The notes beneath the pieces are model-generated. The model did no database searches and was not told where the DNA came from. It was given only the letters and a program-made list of their open reading frames with translations. Below, in pieces: positions 15,397 through 23,547 of a DNA stretch of 50,700 bases. A program made the position numbers and the translations under genes. Source of the stretch: CAWINH01 sp963837425 (lineage in GTDB: Bacteria; Chloroflexota; Limnocylindria; QHBO01). Where the stretch lies: assembly GCA_963837425.1 (NCBI GenBank), contig CAWINH010000014.1, positions 1 to 50,700 of the forward strand. The letters run 5' to 3'. Each line of letters opens with the position of its first letter. The stretch's first letter is position 1.

Positions 15397-16238
15397 GATG
15401 CCTCCCCGACGAGCTCGGGAGCGTAGCGGGCGGCATCCACCCGCCTCCTGGTCCAGAGCCTCGTCTCACCGGAGCGGACGACCGCCTCGATGCGGTACCC
15501 GTCCCATTTCACCTCGAACAGCCAGTCGGGATCGTCGAAGGCGCCATCCGCCAGCGTGGCCAGCATCGGCGGGATGAAATCCGGCATCGGCGCCCCGCGG
15601 GCCTCGGAAAGGTCCGGCGCTCCTTCCGGTTCCGGTGGCGGCGCCTCGAAATGAGGAGGGGCCGCAGCGGCCACCTCGTCATTCGTGCGGCCCGACCGCA
15701 CGCTGGCCGGAAGGGCCTCCGGGTCCCAGCCGGCCACCGCCGCCTCGTCGCGCTTATGGATCAGGAGCCACTGGCCCGGATCGGAGGGGCGCCCCATCGC
15801 GTCCCGCCGACCGCCGGTGTGAATGATCGTGAAGCGGCCTCGCAGACGCTCGCCGTGGAGCCGGAACTTCAGCTCGCCCGCCCCGATCGCCGCGGCGGCG
15901 TCGCTCGTTTCCTCGGGCTCGAACGTGCCCCAGTCCCACACGATCATGTCGCCCGCCCCGTATTCGCCGGCAGGGATGGCGCCCTCGAAGGTGAGGTACT
16001 CGATCGGATGGTCCTCGGTGCGGGCCGCCATCCGCCGCTGATCGGGATCGAGCGTCGGACCGCGCGGAACGGCCCAGCTCACGAGCACGCCGCCGATCTC
16101 AAGACGCAGGTCGTAGTGGAGACGGCTGGCCCGATGCCGCTGGACGACGAAACGCCCGCTGGCGTCCTGGATCGGCCCCGGTTCGGGCTCCGGGGTCCGC
16201 GCAAAGTTGCGCTTGGCGCGATAGCCCTCGAGCGGCAT
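14880..16238 (-). CDS. ligD: LigD N-terminal part: 3'-phosphoesterase and ligase adenylation domain, frameshifted
   Basis: From the ATG at 16238 the frame encodes the phosphoesterase domain (residues about 25-145: HRASRLHYDLRLE, VSWAVPRGP, EYGAGDMIVWDWG). A linker follows, then the ATP-dependent ligase adenylation domain with motif I EVKWDGYR (nucleophilic Lys) and motif III VDGEIVALD. Sense ends near 15250-15290, where a -1 shift is needed to reach the frame that holds the rest of the ligase and the polymerase domain. The open frame runs on out of sense to 14880. It starts 12 bases after the HAD gene stop, so the two are probably co-transcribed. Confidence 0.85.
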   Translation of the reverse strand: MPLEGYRAKRNFARTPEPEPGPIQDASGRFVVQRHRASRLHYDLRLEIGGVLVSWAVPRGPTLDPDQRRMAARTEDHPIEYLTFEGAIPAGEYGAGDMIVWDWGTFEPEETSDAAAAIGAGELKFRLHGERLRGRFTIIHTGGRRDAMGRPSDPGQWLLIHKRDEAAVAGWDPEALPASVRSGRTNDEVAAAAPPHFEAPPPEPEGAPDLSEARGAPMPDFIPPMLATLADGAFDDPDWLFEVKWDGYRIEAVVRSGETRLWTRRRVDAARYAPELVGEASWIAASEAIVDGEIVALDAAGNPSFGLLQERSGLAALELATRRRTARPRARHRIAGPSRWRTWSSTCCTSTARRCSTSHSCTESACSGASCARTRSYGSRATSSGKGRHSCAPPPNAASRALSRSVGRADTSRAGAAPTGSRSSSAASRSSWWSAGCPARGASTTLVRSWWR

Positions 16239-16249
16239 CCGGTCGGACC

Positions 16250-16924
16250 TCAGTCGCCAATCCAGGCGCGCAGCTCCGCGAGCGTGCGCACCACGACCCG
16301 CGCCCCGGCGGCGCGCAGACCGGCGTCGTCGATGACGGAGCCTGCCGTGACCCCGATGGGGATCATCTCCGCCGCGCGCGCCGCCTCCATGTCCCAGGTG
16401 CTGTCGCCGACGTACCACGTCGCTGCCGGCGCGATCGCGAGCTCCGCGGCCGCGAGCAGGAGGAGATCCGGCGCCGGCTTCGCATGCTCGACGTGGCTGC
16501 CATCAACGATGCGTGGGGGCCGTGCCAGGCCGAGTGCTCGGACCGAGGCGGTGACCTGTTCGGACCGCGAGCTGGTGGCGATGGCCCACGGGATCCCTGC
16601 CGCCTCGATCGCGTCGAGCAGCTCGTGTGCGCCCGGCAGCGGCCGTGGCGCTCGGTTCAGCCTGCCGTAGATCTCGCCGGAGCGCCGATCGATCCGCTCG
16701 TCGCGCTCCTCGGATGGTTCGAGGTCCGCGGCGGCCGCGACCTCGCGAGCCAACCGCCGGCCGTCCGAGCCGATGAGCGGCGCCACCTGGTCCCGGGTCG
16801 CGGGAATGTCCGCGTCCGCAAAGGCGGCCATCCAGGCCCGGATGCGCGTTTCCACGGTGTCCACCAGCGTGCCGTCGAGGTCGAAGATCACGCCCGCCGG
16901 TCGTGGCGCCGGTCCGGATTCCAT
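16250..16924 (-). CDS. HAD-superfamily phosphatase (beta-phosphoglucomutase/phosphoglycolate phosphatase-like)
   Basis: 224 residues. Motif I FDLDGT with nucleophile Asp15 and acid Asp17, motif II Thr/Ser in IATSSRSEQ near 128, motif III Lys in HAKPAPD near 160, and motif IV GDSTWD near 182. A helical cap domain lies between motifs I and II, the layout of subfamily I HADs that hydrolyse small sugar phosphates or phosphoglycolate. The substrate is not determined by sequence. TATCGT is six bases before the ATG (leaderless), in a 19-base gap shared with the divergent ribokinase gene. Confidence 0.88.
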   Translation of the reverse strand: MESGPAPRPAGVIFDLDGTLVDTVETRIRAWMAAFADADIPATRDQVAPLIGSDGRRLAREVAAAADLEPSEERDERIDRRSGEIYGRLNRAPRPLPGAHELLDAIEAAGIPWAIATSSRSEQVTASVRALGLARPPRIVDGSHVEHAKPAPDLLLLAAAELAIAPAATWYVGDSTWDMEAARAAEMIPIGVTAGSVIDDAGLRAAGARVVVRTLAELRAWIGD

Positions 16925-16929
16925 CGGTC

Positions 16930-16936
16930 TACGATA
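16930..16936. promoter_or_regulatory. Overlapping divergent -10 elements for the HAD and ribokinase genes
   Basis: TACGAT on the plus strand (16930-16935, eight bases before the ribokinase ATG) and TATCGT on the minus strand (16936-16931, six bases before the HAD ATG) share five base pairs, so only one polymerase could start at a time. Confidence 0.5.
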
Positions 16937-16943
16937 GCCCGCG

Positions 16944-17858
16944 ATGCCGAGCACGGACGCGACTTCGAGGCTCGTCGCCGTCCTTGGGGGGCTGAACGTC
17001 GACCTCGTCGTCCGGGTTCCGGCCCTCCCCGGTCCCGGAGAGACGGCTCTGGGCGCCGAACTCGAGCGCCACGCGGGCGGGAAGGGCGGCAACCAGGCGG
17101 TGGCGGCCGCCCGAGCGGGTGCGGCTGTGCGGGTGGTCGGCGCGGTCGGGTCCGATCCCGATGGAGCCTGGCTGCGTGGGGGCCTCGCCGCCGAAGGCAT
17201 CGACGTGACGTGGCTCACCACGGCGCCCGGCGCGACCGGCATCGCGCTCATCGCGGTGGCGCCCGACGGTCAGAACCAGATCGTCGTTGCCCGGGGGGCG
17301 AACGGCCGCGTGGAGACAACCGGCCTCGAGGGTGCCCTGGCGGGTTCCCGGCTGCTGCTCGTCTCACTCGAGGTTCGGATGGAGGTTGTGGTCGATGCCG
17401 TGCGCGTCGCAGCCCGGACCGGCGTCGACGTGATCGTCAACCCGTCCCCAGCGCGCCGCTTGCCGAACGCGGTCCTCGATGCCGATCCGATCCTCGTCGC
17501 CAACGAGCGAGAGATTCCCGTCTTGGGAGGGGCGGGCGCGTCCGACGCGGCGCTCGCGCGGCTGCGCGCCGCCGGCGTCACGCGGATCATCGAGACGCGC
17601 GGCTCCCGTGGAGTGCGGGTCGTAACCCCGGACGGCGTGACGGAGCTCCCGGGCCACGACGTCTCGCAGGTCGTCGACGCCACGGGCGCCGGTGACGCGT
17701 TCTGCGGCGTGCTCGCCGCATGGCTCGCGACCGGGGCCCCGCTCCTGGAGGCGGCGCGGGCCGCCAATCTCGCCGCGGGGCTGAGCGTGGAACGAGCCGG
17801 GGCGCGCAACGGTTATCCGGATCGAGACCGCATCGTCACGGGGCTCGCCGCGACCTGA
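16944..17858 (+). CDS. rbsK: Ribokinase-like PfkB-family sugar kinase
   Basis: 304 residues, typical of ribokinase. The N-terminal GGLNVDLVVRVP is followed by the PfkB signature 1 (HAGGKGGNQAVAAARAG, about 43-59), the diglycine switch and sugar contact, and by signature 2 (VVDATGAGDAFCG) with catalytic Asp in GAGD near 253. Asn and Glu of the NEREIP motif fit the family's NxxE magnesium motif. It would phosphorylate ribose or a related sugar or nucleoside using ATP. No ribose transporter is nearby, so the exact sugar is open. Confidence 0.88.
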   Translation: MPSTDATSRLVAVLGGLNVDLVVRVPALPGPGETALGAELERHAGGKGGNQAVAAARAGAAVRVVGAVGSDPDGAWLRGGLAAEGIDVTWLTTAPGATGIALIAVAPDGQNQIVVARGANGRVETTGLEGALAGSRLLLVSLEVRMEVVVDAVRVAARTGVDVIVNPSPARRLPNAVLDADPILVANEREIPVLGGAGASDAALARLRAAGVTRIIETRGSRGVRVVTPDGVTELPGHDVSQVVDATGAGDAFCGVLAAWLATGAPLLEAARAANLAAGLSVERAGARNGYPDRDRIVTGLAAT

Positions 17859-17879
17859 GGACCGCCGTTATGGCGGTCC
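17859..17879 (+). terminator. Hairpin terminator after ribokinase
   Basis: GGACCGCC and GGCGGTCC form a perfect 8-bp stem around GTTAT directly after the stop codon, followed by ATTCGT. It would also separate the gene from the opposing tRNA-Val. Confidence 0.6.
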
Positions 17880-17903
17880 ATTCGTGCTCAGTGAGAGGGT
17901 ATG

Positions 17904-17980
17904 TGGTGGGCGACACTGGACTCGAACCAGTGACCTCTTGCATGTCAAGCAAGTGCTCTAACCAGCTGAGCTAGCCGCCC
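17904..17980 (-). tRNA. tRNA-Val (anticodon GAC), CCA encoded
   Basis: The minus strand folds as a complete cloverleaf: acceptor GGGCGGC/GTCGCCC, D-arm with AGCTCAGCTGGTTAGAGC, anticodon loop TTGACAT (GAC) on a CTTGC/GCAAG stem, T-arm CTGGTTCGAGTCCAG, discriminator A and encoded CCA (17904-17906). 77 nt. Confidence 0.97.
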
Positions 17981-17998
17981 CTTTCGATCGCTCGACTT

Positions 17999-18015
17999 GT
18001 GCTCGGGAAGAGCAC
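17999..18015. terminator. Hairpin between tRNA-Val and the membrane-protein gene
   Basis: GTGCTC-GGGAA-GAGCAC is a perfect 6-bp stem. On the minus strand it follows the membrane-protein stop and precedes tRNA-Val. TAAAGT (18019-18014) next to it is a possible tRNA -10. Confidence 0.35.
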
Positions 18016-18067
18016 TTTAGCGCTTTCGGGTCCCGATGGCGACTGACGAGCCTCAGGCGGCGGGCCG

Positions 18068-18784
18068 TCAACCCTCAGCCCGGGGTGGCCGCTCAGGAGT
18101 TCGGGCCAGGATGATCGCCCAGATGGGAAGGGCGATCCCCAGCACGATCCCCAGCACGACGCTCGTTGCCAGCTCCAGATCCGCATAGCGCAGCACAACG
18201 GCCACGAGCGCCCCAACGCCAATCAGGTACGACAACCAGCGCCAGGGGCGGCTGAGGTTGAGCAGCTGGCTGGCGACGGCCACCCCGACGCCTACGATCG
18301 AGGAGGCGCCCATCGTCAGCCAGTATTCGATGCGCTCGCTGGTGTTCAGTGCATAGGCCTGGCTGATGATCGCCTGGCTCCGGTAGTCGCACTCGCAGTA
18401 GCCGTAGGTGGCCTGCTGATGGAAGGCGAGGTTGACGAGCTGCCCGGCAATTCCGAGGACAGCGCCGACCACGAGGAGCACCAGCATGACGTCGCGGGCG
18501 ACGCCGGGTGGAGCACGGTGCCTCAGGGCGGCACCGAGCAGGACCAGGACAAGGAACACCCCGAGCGTGGCGGTGGACCCGATCACAATCGGTCCATAGA
18601 TCTGCGCATCGTGCGCCCGCTCGGCAAGAAGGCGCTCCACCAGATCGGCCGTTTCAGGCACTTCCGAAGCCTTCGCGAACAGGTCAAGCGACAGGCCCAG
18701 GCCGATGACTGCAGAGGTGACGGCGAGCAGCGCGAGAGCCGCCGCAAGCACCCGGAGCAGGCGATGGTCGGGCACAGGCGTCAC
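18068..18784 (-). CDS. Multi-pass membrane protein of unknown function
   Basis: 238 residues with about six hydrophobic helices (near 10-32, 65-85, 97-120, 155-175, 183-202 and 206-228). A large loop after helix 1 is rich in Glu/Ala. A loop near 128-137 has CECDY, two close cysteines that could be redox-active or bind metal. No family is recognised. The GTG start follows TAGGAT by six bases (leaderless). It is a single gene, downstream of which tRNA-Val lies on the same strand. Confidence 0.7.
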   Translation of the reverse strand: MTPVPDHRLLRVLAAALALLAVTSAVIGLGLSLDLFAKASEVPETADLVERLLAERAHDAQIYGPIVIGSTATLGVFLVLVLLGAALRHRAPPGVARDVMLVLLVVGAVLGIAGQLVNLAFHQQATYGYCECDYRSQAIISQAYALNTSERIEYWLTMGASSIVGVGVAVASQLLNLSRPWRWLSYLIGVGALVAVVLRYADLELATSVVLGIVLGIALPIWAIILARTPERPPRAEG

Positions 18785-18790
18785 GCCGGC

Positions 18791-18796
18791 ATCCTA
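18791..18796 (-). promoter_or_regulatory. -10 element TAGGAT, leaderless start of the membrane-protein gene
   Basis: TAGGAT is exactly six bases before the GTG at 18784. Confidence 0.55.
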
Positions 18797-18836
18797 CGCG
18801 GCGCACAAGCAGCCGCGCGGTCTCAGCCGCCGAAGG

Positions 18837-19241
18837 TCAGGCCGGGTGGCCCGCCAGCTCACGGAGCGCGGTGCCGGTGAGCGGCACCTCGCGGACCTCC
18901 AGATGCGCGCGCTCCGTCGGTGGGATCCGAATCGGGCGGACTCCGCGCGGAGCGCAGAGGATCACCGGCACCAGGCGGAGGCGTGGATGGGCGCGGAGCT
19001 CGTTGACGCGTCCCCGCGCGGCGCGCCTGGCAGCCGACGATGCGACATGCACGATCACGAGATCCGGGCAGGTCGCCGCGATGTCCCACGCGGTGTCCAG
19101 CCCCACCTCAATCGACTCGATGGCGAACCCTGCGTCCCGCAGCGATGCGCGCAGCGCGTCGACGTGGGCGGGTTCCTCCACGATCACGGTGATCCGGTGC
19201 CCGTTCAGTTGTCGGTCGACGAATACTGCGCTCGTACCCAT
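18837..19241 (-). CDS. Receiver-like domain protein lacking the phospho-acceptor Asp
   Basis: 134 codons from the ATG at 19241, which has GGAGGT about ten bases upstream; ATGs at 19277 and 19316 are alternatives. The pattern of alternating strands and helices (RITVIVEEPAHVDALRASLR, CPDLVIVHVASS, LVPVILCAPRG) resembles a response-regulator receiver domain. The position of the phosphorylated Asp holds His (VIVHV) and the acidic pair at the first loop is EE. It is therefore at best a pseudo-receiver acting without phosphorylation. No output domain follows. No cognate kinase is nearby. Confidence 0.55.
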   Translation of the reverse strand: MGTSAVFVDRQLNGHRITVIVEEPAHVDALRASLRDAGFAIESIEVGLDTAWDIAATCPDLVIVHVASSAARRAARGRVNELRAHPRLRLVPVILCAPRGVRPIRIPPTERAHLEVREVPLTGTALRELAGHPA

Positions 19242-19378
19242 GGCACGCCAGACCTCCACCCGAGACGTTGACACCATCCCCGGGGCGTTCCAACGATCAT
19301 GCGGCTCGGCCAACATGACAAGTGTCGGATGGCCCGAAACGGACAGGCACTTGCTGTGGCCGCCAGGGCGGCCGGCAA

Positions 19379-19933
19379 TCAACTCGCCTGGAGGCGCCCT
19401 CGGACGTCGGCGGGCAGCACGGCTGCAGCCCAGGAGCGCACGCGCTCGTGGTCGCCGCGCCACGCGCCCCACACGGATGCAGCCCAGGCTTGGATCCGCT
19501 GCGGGTGCTCGGCGACAGTCACGGACGTCGCAACGGCTGCGACGGTCAGCCAATGCGGGGCATCCGGCGGCACGAAGCGTGGCCACCCCTCGTCGCGCTG
19601 CGCCAGGTACTGATGGGCGGCGCGCACCGCGGTGCCGGACCACCCCGCCTCGAGTGCGAGCTGCAGTCCGAGGAGCGAGAAGGGCACCGAGATGGCCGGC
19701 GTCCGGCCGCCACCGTGCTGCGCGCCGTAGGTGTCCACCGCCAGCTGGTGGTGGCGCCTGAGGGCCGGCAGATGCTCAGCCTCAAACCCGAGAAGGTCGG
19801 TCCAGCGCTGCCAGCAGGCGGGAGATACGTTCATCCGGCGCCCGATCGGCACCTCGGCCGATGGCAGCACCACACCGCATCCAGGGCACGCGGCGGGTTC
19901 CGTTTCGCGGGCCGCTCCCCGCCGGACCGTCAG
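19379..19933 (-). CDS. DUF5946 family protein
   Basis: A Cys-pair motif (CPGCGVVLP) precedes NVSPACWQRW, then LAVDTYGAQH and a region ending WAAAVLPADVRG, the pattern of DUF5946, a family of unknown function. No ATG, GTG or TTG lies between the upstream gene's stop and the Cys motif in this frame. The best explanation is a CTG at 19933 whose last two bases are the first two of the upstream TGA stop (CTGA), i.e. coupled non-canonical initiation. A GTG farther upstream (near 20010), overlapping the previous gene by about 80 bases, is the alternative. Length from the CTG is 184 codons. Confidence 0.65.
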   Translation of the reverse strand: MTVRRGAARETEPAACPGCGVVLPSAEVPIGRRMNVSPACWQRWTDLLGFEAEHLPALRRHHQLAVDTYGAQHGGGRTPAISVPFSLLGLQLALEAGWSGTAVRAAHQYLAQRDEGWPRFVPPDAPHWLTVAAVATSVTVAEHPQRIQAWAASVWGAWRGDHERVRSWAAAVLPADVRGRLQAS

Positions 19934-20202
19934 CGGTTCCAGTCGGTCGACAGTGGCACGCTCCCGAGCACGCGGTGGATCTCGGCGCGGTAGCGCACTC
20001 CGGACGGATGCCACTCCAGCCAGCGCAGATAGTCCGGATCGACCGCGGCCAGCTCCTCCACGGTGCGGCCCGCGTAGTGGCCGAAGTCGAGCCGCGCCGG
20101 GTCGAACGAACTGCTCAGCGGCGCATCCGCACCCGGGCCGACCGGGGCGCGGCGTTCTTCCTCGATATGAAACGTCTGCCGTTCGTCCTCGCGCTCGCCC
20201 AT
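19930..20202 (-). CDS. Small DUF3820-like protein
   Basis: 90 codons from the ATG at 20202, with a strong GGAGGAGG just upstream. The C-terminal half (LDFGHYAGRTVEELAAVDPDY then LRWLEW) matches the short motif found in DUF3820 and at the C-terminus of some DnaQ-like exonucleases, G-x-Y-x-G-x-T plus D-x-x-Y-L-x-W. The N-terminal 35 residues are charged and probably disordered. No catalytic domain accompanies it. It is followed by, and likely coupled to, the DUF5946 gene. Function unknown. Confidence 0.7.
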   Translation of the reverse strand: MGEREDERQTFHIEEERRAPVGPGADAPLSSSFDPARLDFGHYAGRTVEELAAVDPDYLRWLEWHPSGVRYRAEIHRVLGSVPLSTDWNR

Positions 20203-20301
20203 GCGCCTCCTCCGCACTGAACCCGAACACCTGTTCGGTGCGTGCATCGTACGTCGCCGGCCGGCGCAGTGCACGCGGCTGGTGCGGGGACGCAACGGCG
20301 G

Positions 20302-21933
20302 TCAGGCCCGATGGACCTCCGCCCCATCGACCAGCGTCAGCAGTGAGCGCACGTCGGCAAGGCGCTCGTCGGCCGCGGTCAGCGTGGCAAGGTCGACGTT
20401 CAGCATCGCCAGGTCGGCGCGTGCGCCGACCCCGAGGTGGCCCTCGTCGTCGGCGCCGATGGCCAGCGCCGGCTGGAGCGTGTAGGCGGTGAGCGCCTCA
20501 GGCACGGTCACCGCGGCGGCCGGTCGCCAGTCCGGCGGCGGTTCGTGCGGGAAGCGGCGGTGGACCGCACAGAAGATCCCAAGCCATGGGTTCGCCGATT
20601 CGATCGGGGCATCGCTGCCGAATGCGAGCGCCGCGCCGGCATCGGCCATCGCCCGCCAGGCATATGCGAGCTCGACGCGGTCTGCCCAGCATTCCTCGAC
20701 CGCACGACGATCGGCCGCCGCGTGCACCGGCTGCACGCTGGCCACGAGTCCCAGGCGTGCCATCCTGGCCCGATCGGCGGGACGCACGAGCTGGAGGTGC
20801 TCCACGCGGTCCGCGCCCGGTCCGTGTCGCGATCCGGCCCTCTCGAAGGCATCAAGCACTCCAGCCGTGGCACGGTCCCCGATCGCGTGGACCGCCAGCC
20901 GGATCTCGTGGCGCGTCGACGCTCGCAGCCGGTCGTCGAGATCGGCCTCGCCCATCGTGAGCATCCCGCGCCCGCCGCCACAGGTGTAGGGCTCGAACAG
21001 GGCTGCAGTCCGTGAACCGAGAGCGCCGTCCGCGTAGGCCTTCGCCCATCCGCCGCGCAGGGTGCGGGTCCCGGAGAGCGGCCGTCCGGTCCGCATCCCT
21101 AGCCCCGCGGCGGCCTCGATGGCCGAAACGGGGACGTTGACGCTGAGACGCAGGCGCCCGTCAAGCAACGATGCGCGCGCCCACAGGCGTGAGGCCCGGT
21201 CCCCGAGCGCCGCCGCCCGACCGATGCCGTTCTCGGCGGACGAGTCCCCGGCATCGGTGGCCCCGGTGACTCCCATGCCCGCCAGCTCGGCGAGTGTCTC
21301 GCGCAGGGCGGCAGCCAGCTCCTCCCCATCCACCCGGCCAGCCCGCGCCTCGACGGCGTCGCAGGCTCGTTCGCGGAGAAGGCCGGTCGGGTGGCCGGAG
21401 CGGCTGCGTTCGATCCGCCCCCCGATCGGCTCATCGCCCTCGCCCAGCCCCATGAGGCGGAGCGCAGCGGGAGATGCCCATGCCGAGTGGGCGTCATGGC
21501 TGTAGATGAGGGCCGGGCGCTCCTGCAGCCGCCGATCGGCATTGAGCCGATCAATGTCCAGCAGCCCCTCTCGCCATCCGCGCCCACGGATCCACGAGTC
21601 CGTCCTGGGGCCTTCCGCGGCCGCTGCCAGCAGAGCGGCGGTCACCTCGTCGCGGGTCGTCAGCGCATCGAGCACCACCTCGTGCCGCGCTCGCGCCATG
21701 CCGACCAGATGAAGGTGGAAATCATGGACGCCGGGGACGATGACCCCCTCGGCGAGCACCTCCCGGGCACCGCGGGACGTGCCCAGGACCTCGGCCCGAC
21801 GTCCCACCGCCAGCACCCGGCCAGCCCCGATCGCGATGGACTCGGCCGTCTCGAGTCCGCGCGACCCCGCGCTGACGATGATCTCGCCGGTCAGCACGAG
21901 CTCCGCCGGCGAGCGGTCGATGCTCGGCGTCAC
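20302..21933 (-). CDS. YtcJ/AepA-type amidohydrolase
   Basis: 543 codons from the GTG at 21933, which overlaps the MFS gene stop as GTGA. Metal-dependent hydrolase with the motif HDFHLHL near 98 (HxH metal ligands), a lysine region in WAKAYADGALGSRTA near 315, HAIGDRA near 356 and the late aspartate in ALAFGSDAPIE near 448. This is the YtcJ-like branch of the amidohydrolase superfamily, whose members hydrolyse amide, carbamate or cyclic substrates in the cytosol; the substrate is unknown. It ends an operon with tldD, tldE, DUF951 and an MFS transporter. A transporter-hydrolase pair suggests import then cleavage of a small amide, which is inference. Confidence 0.85.
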   Translation of the reverse strand: MTPSIDRSPAELVLTGEIIVSAGSRGLETAESIAIGAGRVLAVGRRAEVLGTSRGAREVLAEGVIVPGVHDFHLHLVGMARARHEVVLDALTTRDEVTAALLAAAAEGPRTDSWIRGRGWREGLLDIDRLNADRRLQERPALIYSHDAHSAWASPAALRLMGLGEGDEPIGGRIERSRSGHPTGLLRERACDAVEARAGRVDGEELAAALRETLAELAGMGVTGATDAGDSSAENGIGRAAALGDRASRLWARASLLDGRLRLSVNVPVSAIEAAAGLGMRTGRPLSGTRTLRGGWAKAYADGALGSRTAALFEPYTCGGGRGMLTMGEADLDDRLRASTRHEIRLAVHAIGDRATAGVLDAFERAGSRHGPGADRVEHLQLVRPADRARMARLGLVASVQPVHAAADRRAVEECWADRVELAYAWRAMADAGAALAFGSDAPIESANPWLGIFCAVHRRFPHEPPPDWRPAAAVTVPEALTAYTLQPALAIGADDEGHLGVGARADLAMLNVDLATLTAADERLADVRSLLTLVDGAEVHRA

Positions 21934-23342
21934 GCCTCCGCATCCGGCGCCGATTCGCTCGCCGGTTCCCCGCGGCCATGGAGGCCTGCAGCCGCGTTGC
22001 GACGCCACGATGCGATCCCCGCCCACAGGGTGATCGCCCCGAGGATGGCCATCACGACCGGGATGCCCGCCCCGGGGAAGACGATGTTCAGCACGTCCGC
22101 CGCGGCCGGGGCGACCAGGACCGGCAGGAAGGACGCCACGGACAGGAGCGTGTTGAGGATGCCGAAGATTCGACCCCTCACGTCGGTCGGCAGCTCCTCC
22201 TGGAGCGCGGTCTGCGAGGGGATCGCGACGAAGGAGTACTCGATGCCGGCAGTCACGGCGATGATCACCACGAGCGCGATGAGGCTGATGATCGGCGCCA
22301 GCGCCTCCGGCAGGCTGTGCTCGATGGGCTGGAAAGCGGGCGACAGGAAGAAGGTGACCGGCTTCACGCTGGCGAGGCCGAACAGGGTGACGCCCATCGC
22401 CACCAGGCCGATGTCGATGACCAGCCGCTTCGGGATCCCGCGTCCGTACCCGTTCAGGAAGAGGATTCCCATCACCGCGCCAAGCCCGGCGGGTCCCATG
22501 ATGAAGAAGAAATCCTCCGGCCGCAGCTTGAGAATGTCAGTGGCGAATCCCGGACCGATGGCGCCCATGACCCCGATGAGGCTGGCGGCGATGCCCAGGT
22601 AGGCCAGCGACCAGGCGATCCGTCGGTGGCCGCGCACGAAGGTGATGCCCTCGACGACCTGGTCCACGACGGCCCGGACCGCGCGTTCGGCTTCCGCGCC
22701 GCGGATGCCGGCGCTGACCCGCTCCGGCACCACGGCCGGCAGCGGCACGATCGCCAGCGCGGCGAGCCCGAACATGACCGCGACCACGACGTAGACGGCG
22801 GTTGCGCCGGCGGTCGTCAGCAGCAACGGCCCCAGGAAGCCGAACCCGATCGCAAAGGTCGCGTTGATCGTGAGGACGAAGACGGAGTTGGCGGCCATGA
22901 GATGGTGGCGCTCGACGATGCGGGGAATGGACGTCAGCTCGGCCGGCGCGAAGACCGCCGTCATCGTGGCCACGAACAGGTTGATGACGAGGATCAGAAG
23001 GACCTGGTGGCCAACGAAGATGAAGAGGACGACACCGGCCGCGCGGAGGATGTTCGTGGCGAGCATGATCACCTTGGCATCGGCATGCTCCACGAGGACC
23101 CCGGCGGCGGCGCTGAAGGCCACCGCCGGAAAGAGGAAGGTGAGGATCAGGACCGCGTTCGCCGTGTTCGACCGGGTCGCCTCGACGACCGTCGCCATCA
23201 GGGCGGCGAGCACCATGTTGCTGGCGAGCTGGCTCAGGAGCTGCGCGGTCCACAGCGAGACGAAGCTGCGATTACGGAAGACGTTGCCCGCCCCGCTCAG
23301 GTCGCCCTCGCCGATCACCGGGGGAAGGTCACCGTGCGCCAT
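21930..23342 (-). CDS. MFS transporter
   Basis: 470 residues with about twelve hydrophobic helices and a central cytoplasmic loop (about 205-240). The N-terminal NRSFVSLWTAQLLSQLASNM is typical of the MFS_3/enterobactin-exporter-like and macrolide-exporter-like branch. The C-terminus after helix 12 is a short hydrophilic tail. The transported compound is not deducible; drug or siderophore efflux is usual in the branch. The start overlaps the DUF951 stop (ATGA) and the end overlaps the amidohydrolase start (GTGA), so all three are translationally coupled. Confidence 0.9.
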   Translation of the reverse strand: MAHGDLPPVIGEGDLSGAGNVFRNRSFVSLWTAQLLSQLASNMVLAALMATVVEATRSNTANAVLILTFLFPAVAFSAAAGVLVEHADAKVIMLATNILRAAGVVLFIFVGHQVLLILVINLFVATMTAVFAPAELTSIPRIVERHHLMAANSVFVLTINATFAIGFGFLGPLLLTTAGATAVYVVVAVMFGLAALAIVPLPAVVPERVSAGIRGAEAERAVRAVVDQVVEGITFVRGHRRIAWSLAYLGIAASLIGVMGAIGPGFATDILKLRPEDFFFIMGPAGLGAVMGILFLNGYGRGIPKRLVIDIGLVAMGVTLFGLASVKPVTFFLSPAFQPIEHSLPEALAPIISLIALVVIIAVTAGIEYSFVAIPSQTALQEELPTDVRGRIFGILNTLLSVASFLPVLVAPAAADVLNIVFPGAGIPVVMAILGAITLWAGIASWRRNAAAGLHGRGEPASESAPDAEA

Positions 23343-23545
23343 CAGCCGGGCTCGGGTCCCCGTCCCTCATAGGCCATGAAGCGCCGCTCGACATCAAGCC
23401 GGTCCATGAGGATCCGATGGCCGCAGCCCACGCAGGCGAGCCCGATGTCCGCGCCGAGTCTCGTCACTCGCCACGTATGACTGCCGCACGGGTGGGCACG
23501 TCGCAGTCGAATGACATCTTCGAGACGCAGGTCAACCGGGGCCAT
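23342..23545 (-). CDS. DUF951 protein
   Basis: 67 codons. The pattern RLEDVIRLRRAHPCGS, W, RLGADIGLACVGCGH, RLDVERR is that of DUF951, a small single-domain family common in Firmicutes and Chloroflexota and of unknown role. Cys residues in HPCGS and CVGC could bind metal. The GTG at 23551, which overlaps the tldE stop as GTGA, is an equally good start and would add two residues. Coupled to tldE upstream and the MFS gene downstream. Confidence 0.88.
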   Translation of the reverse strand: MAPVDLRLEDVIRLRRAHPCGSHTWRVTRLGADIGLACVGCGHRILMDRLDVERRFMAYEGRGPEPG

Positions 23546-23547
23546 CG

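Noticed and set aside
17904..17980. tRNA-Val as an integration site
   Set aside because: No integrase or repeated tRNA 3' end was seen on either side.
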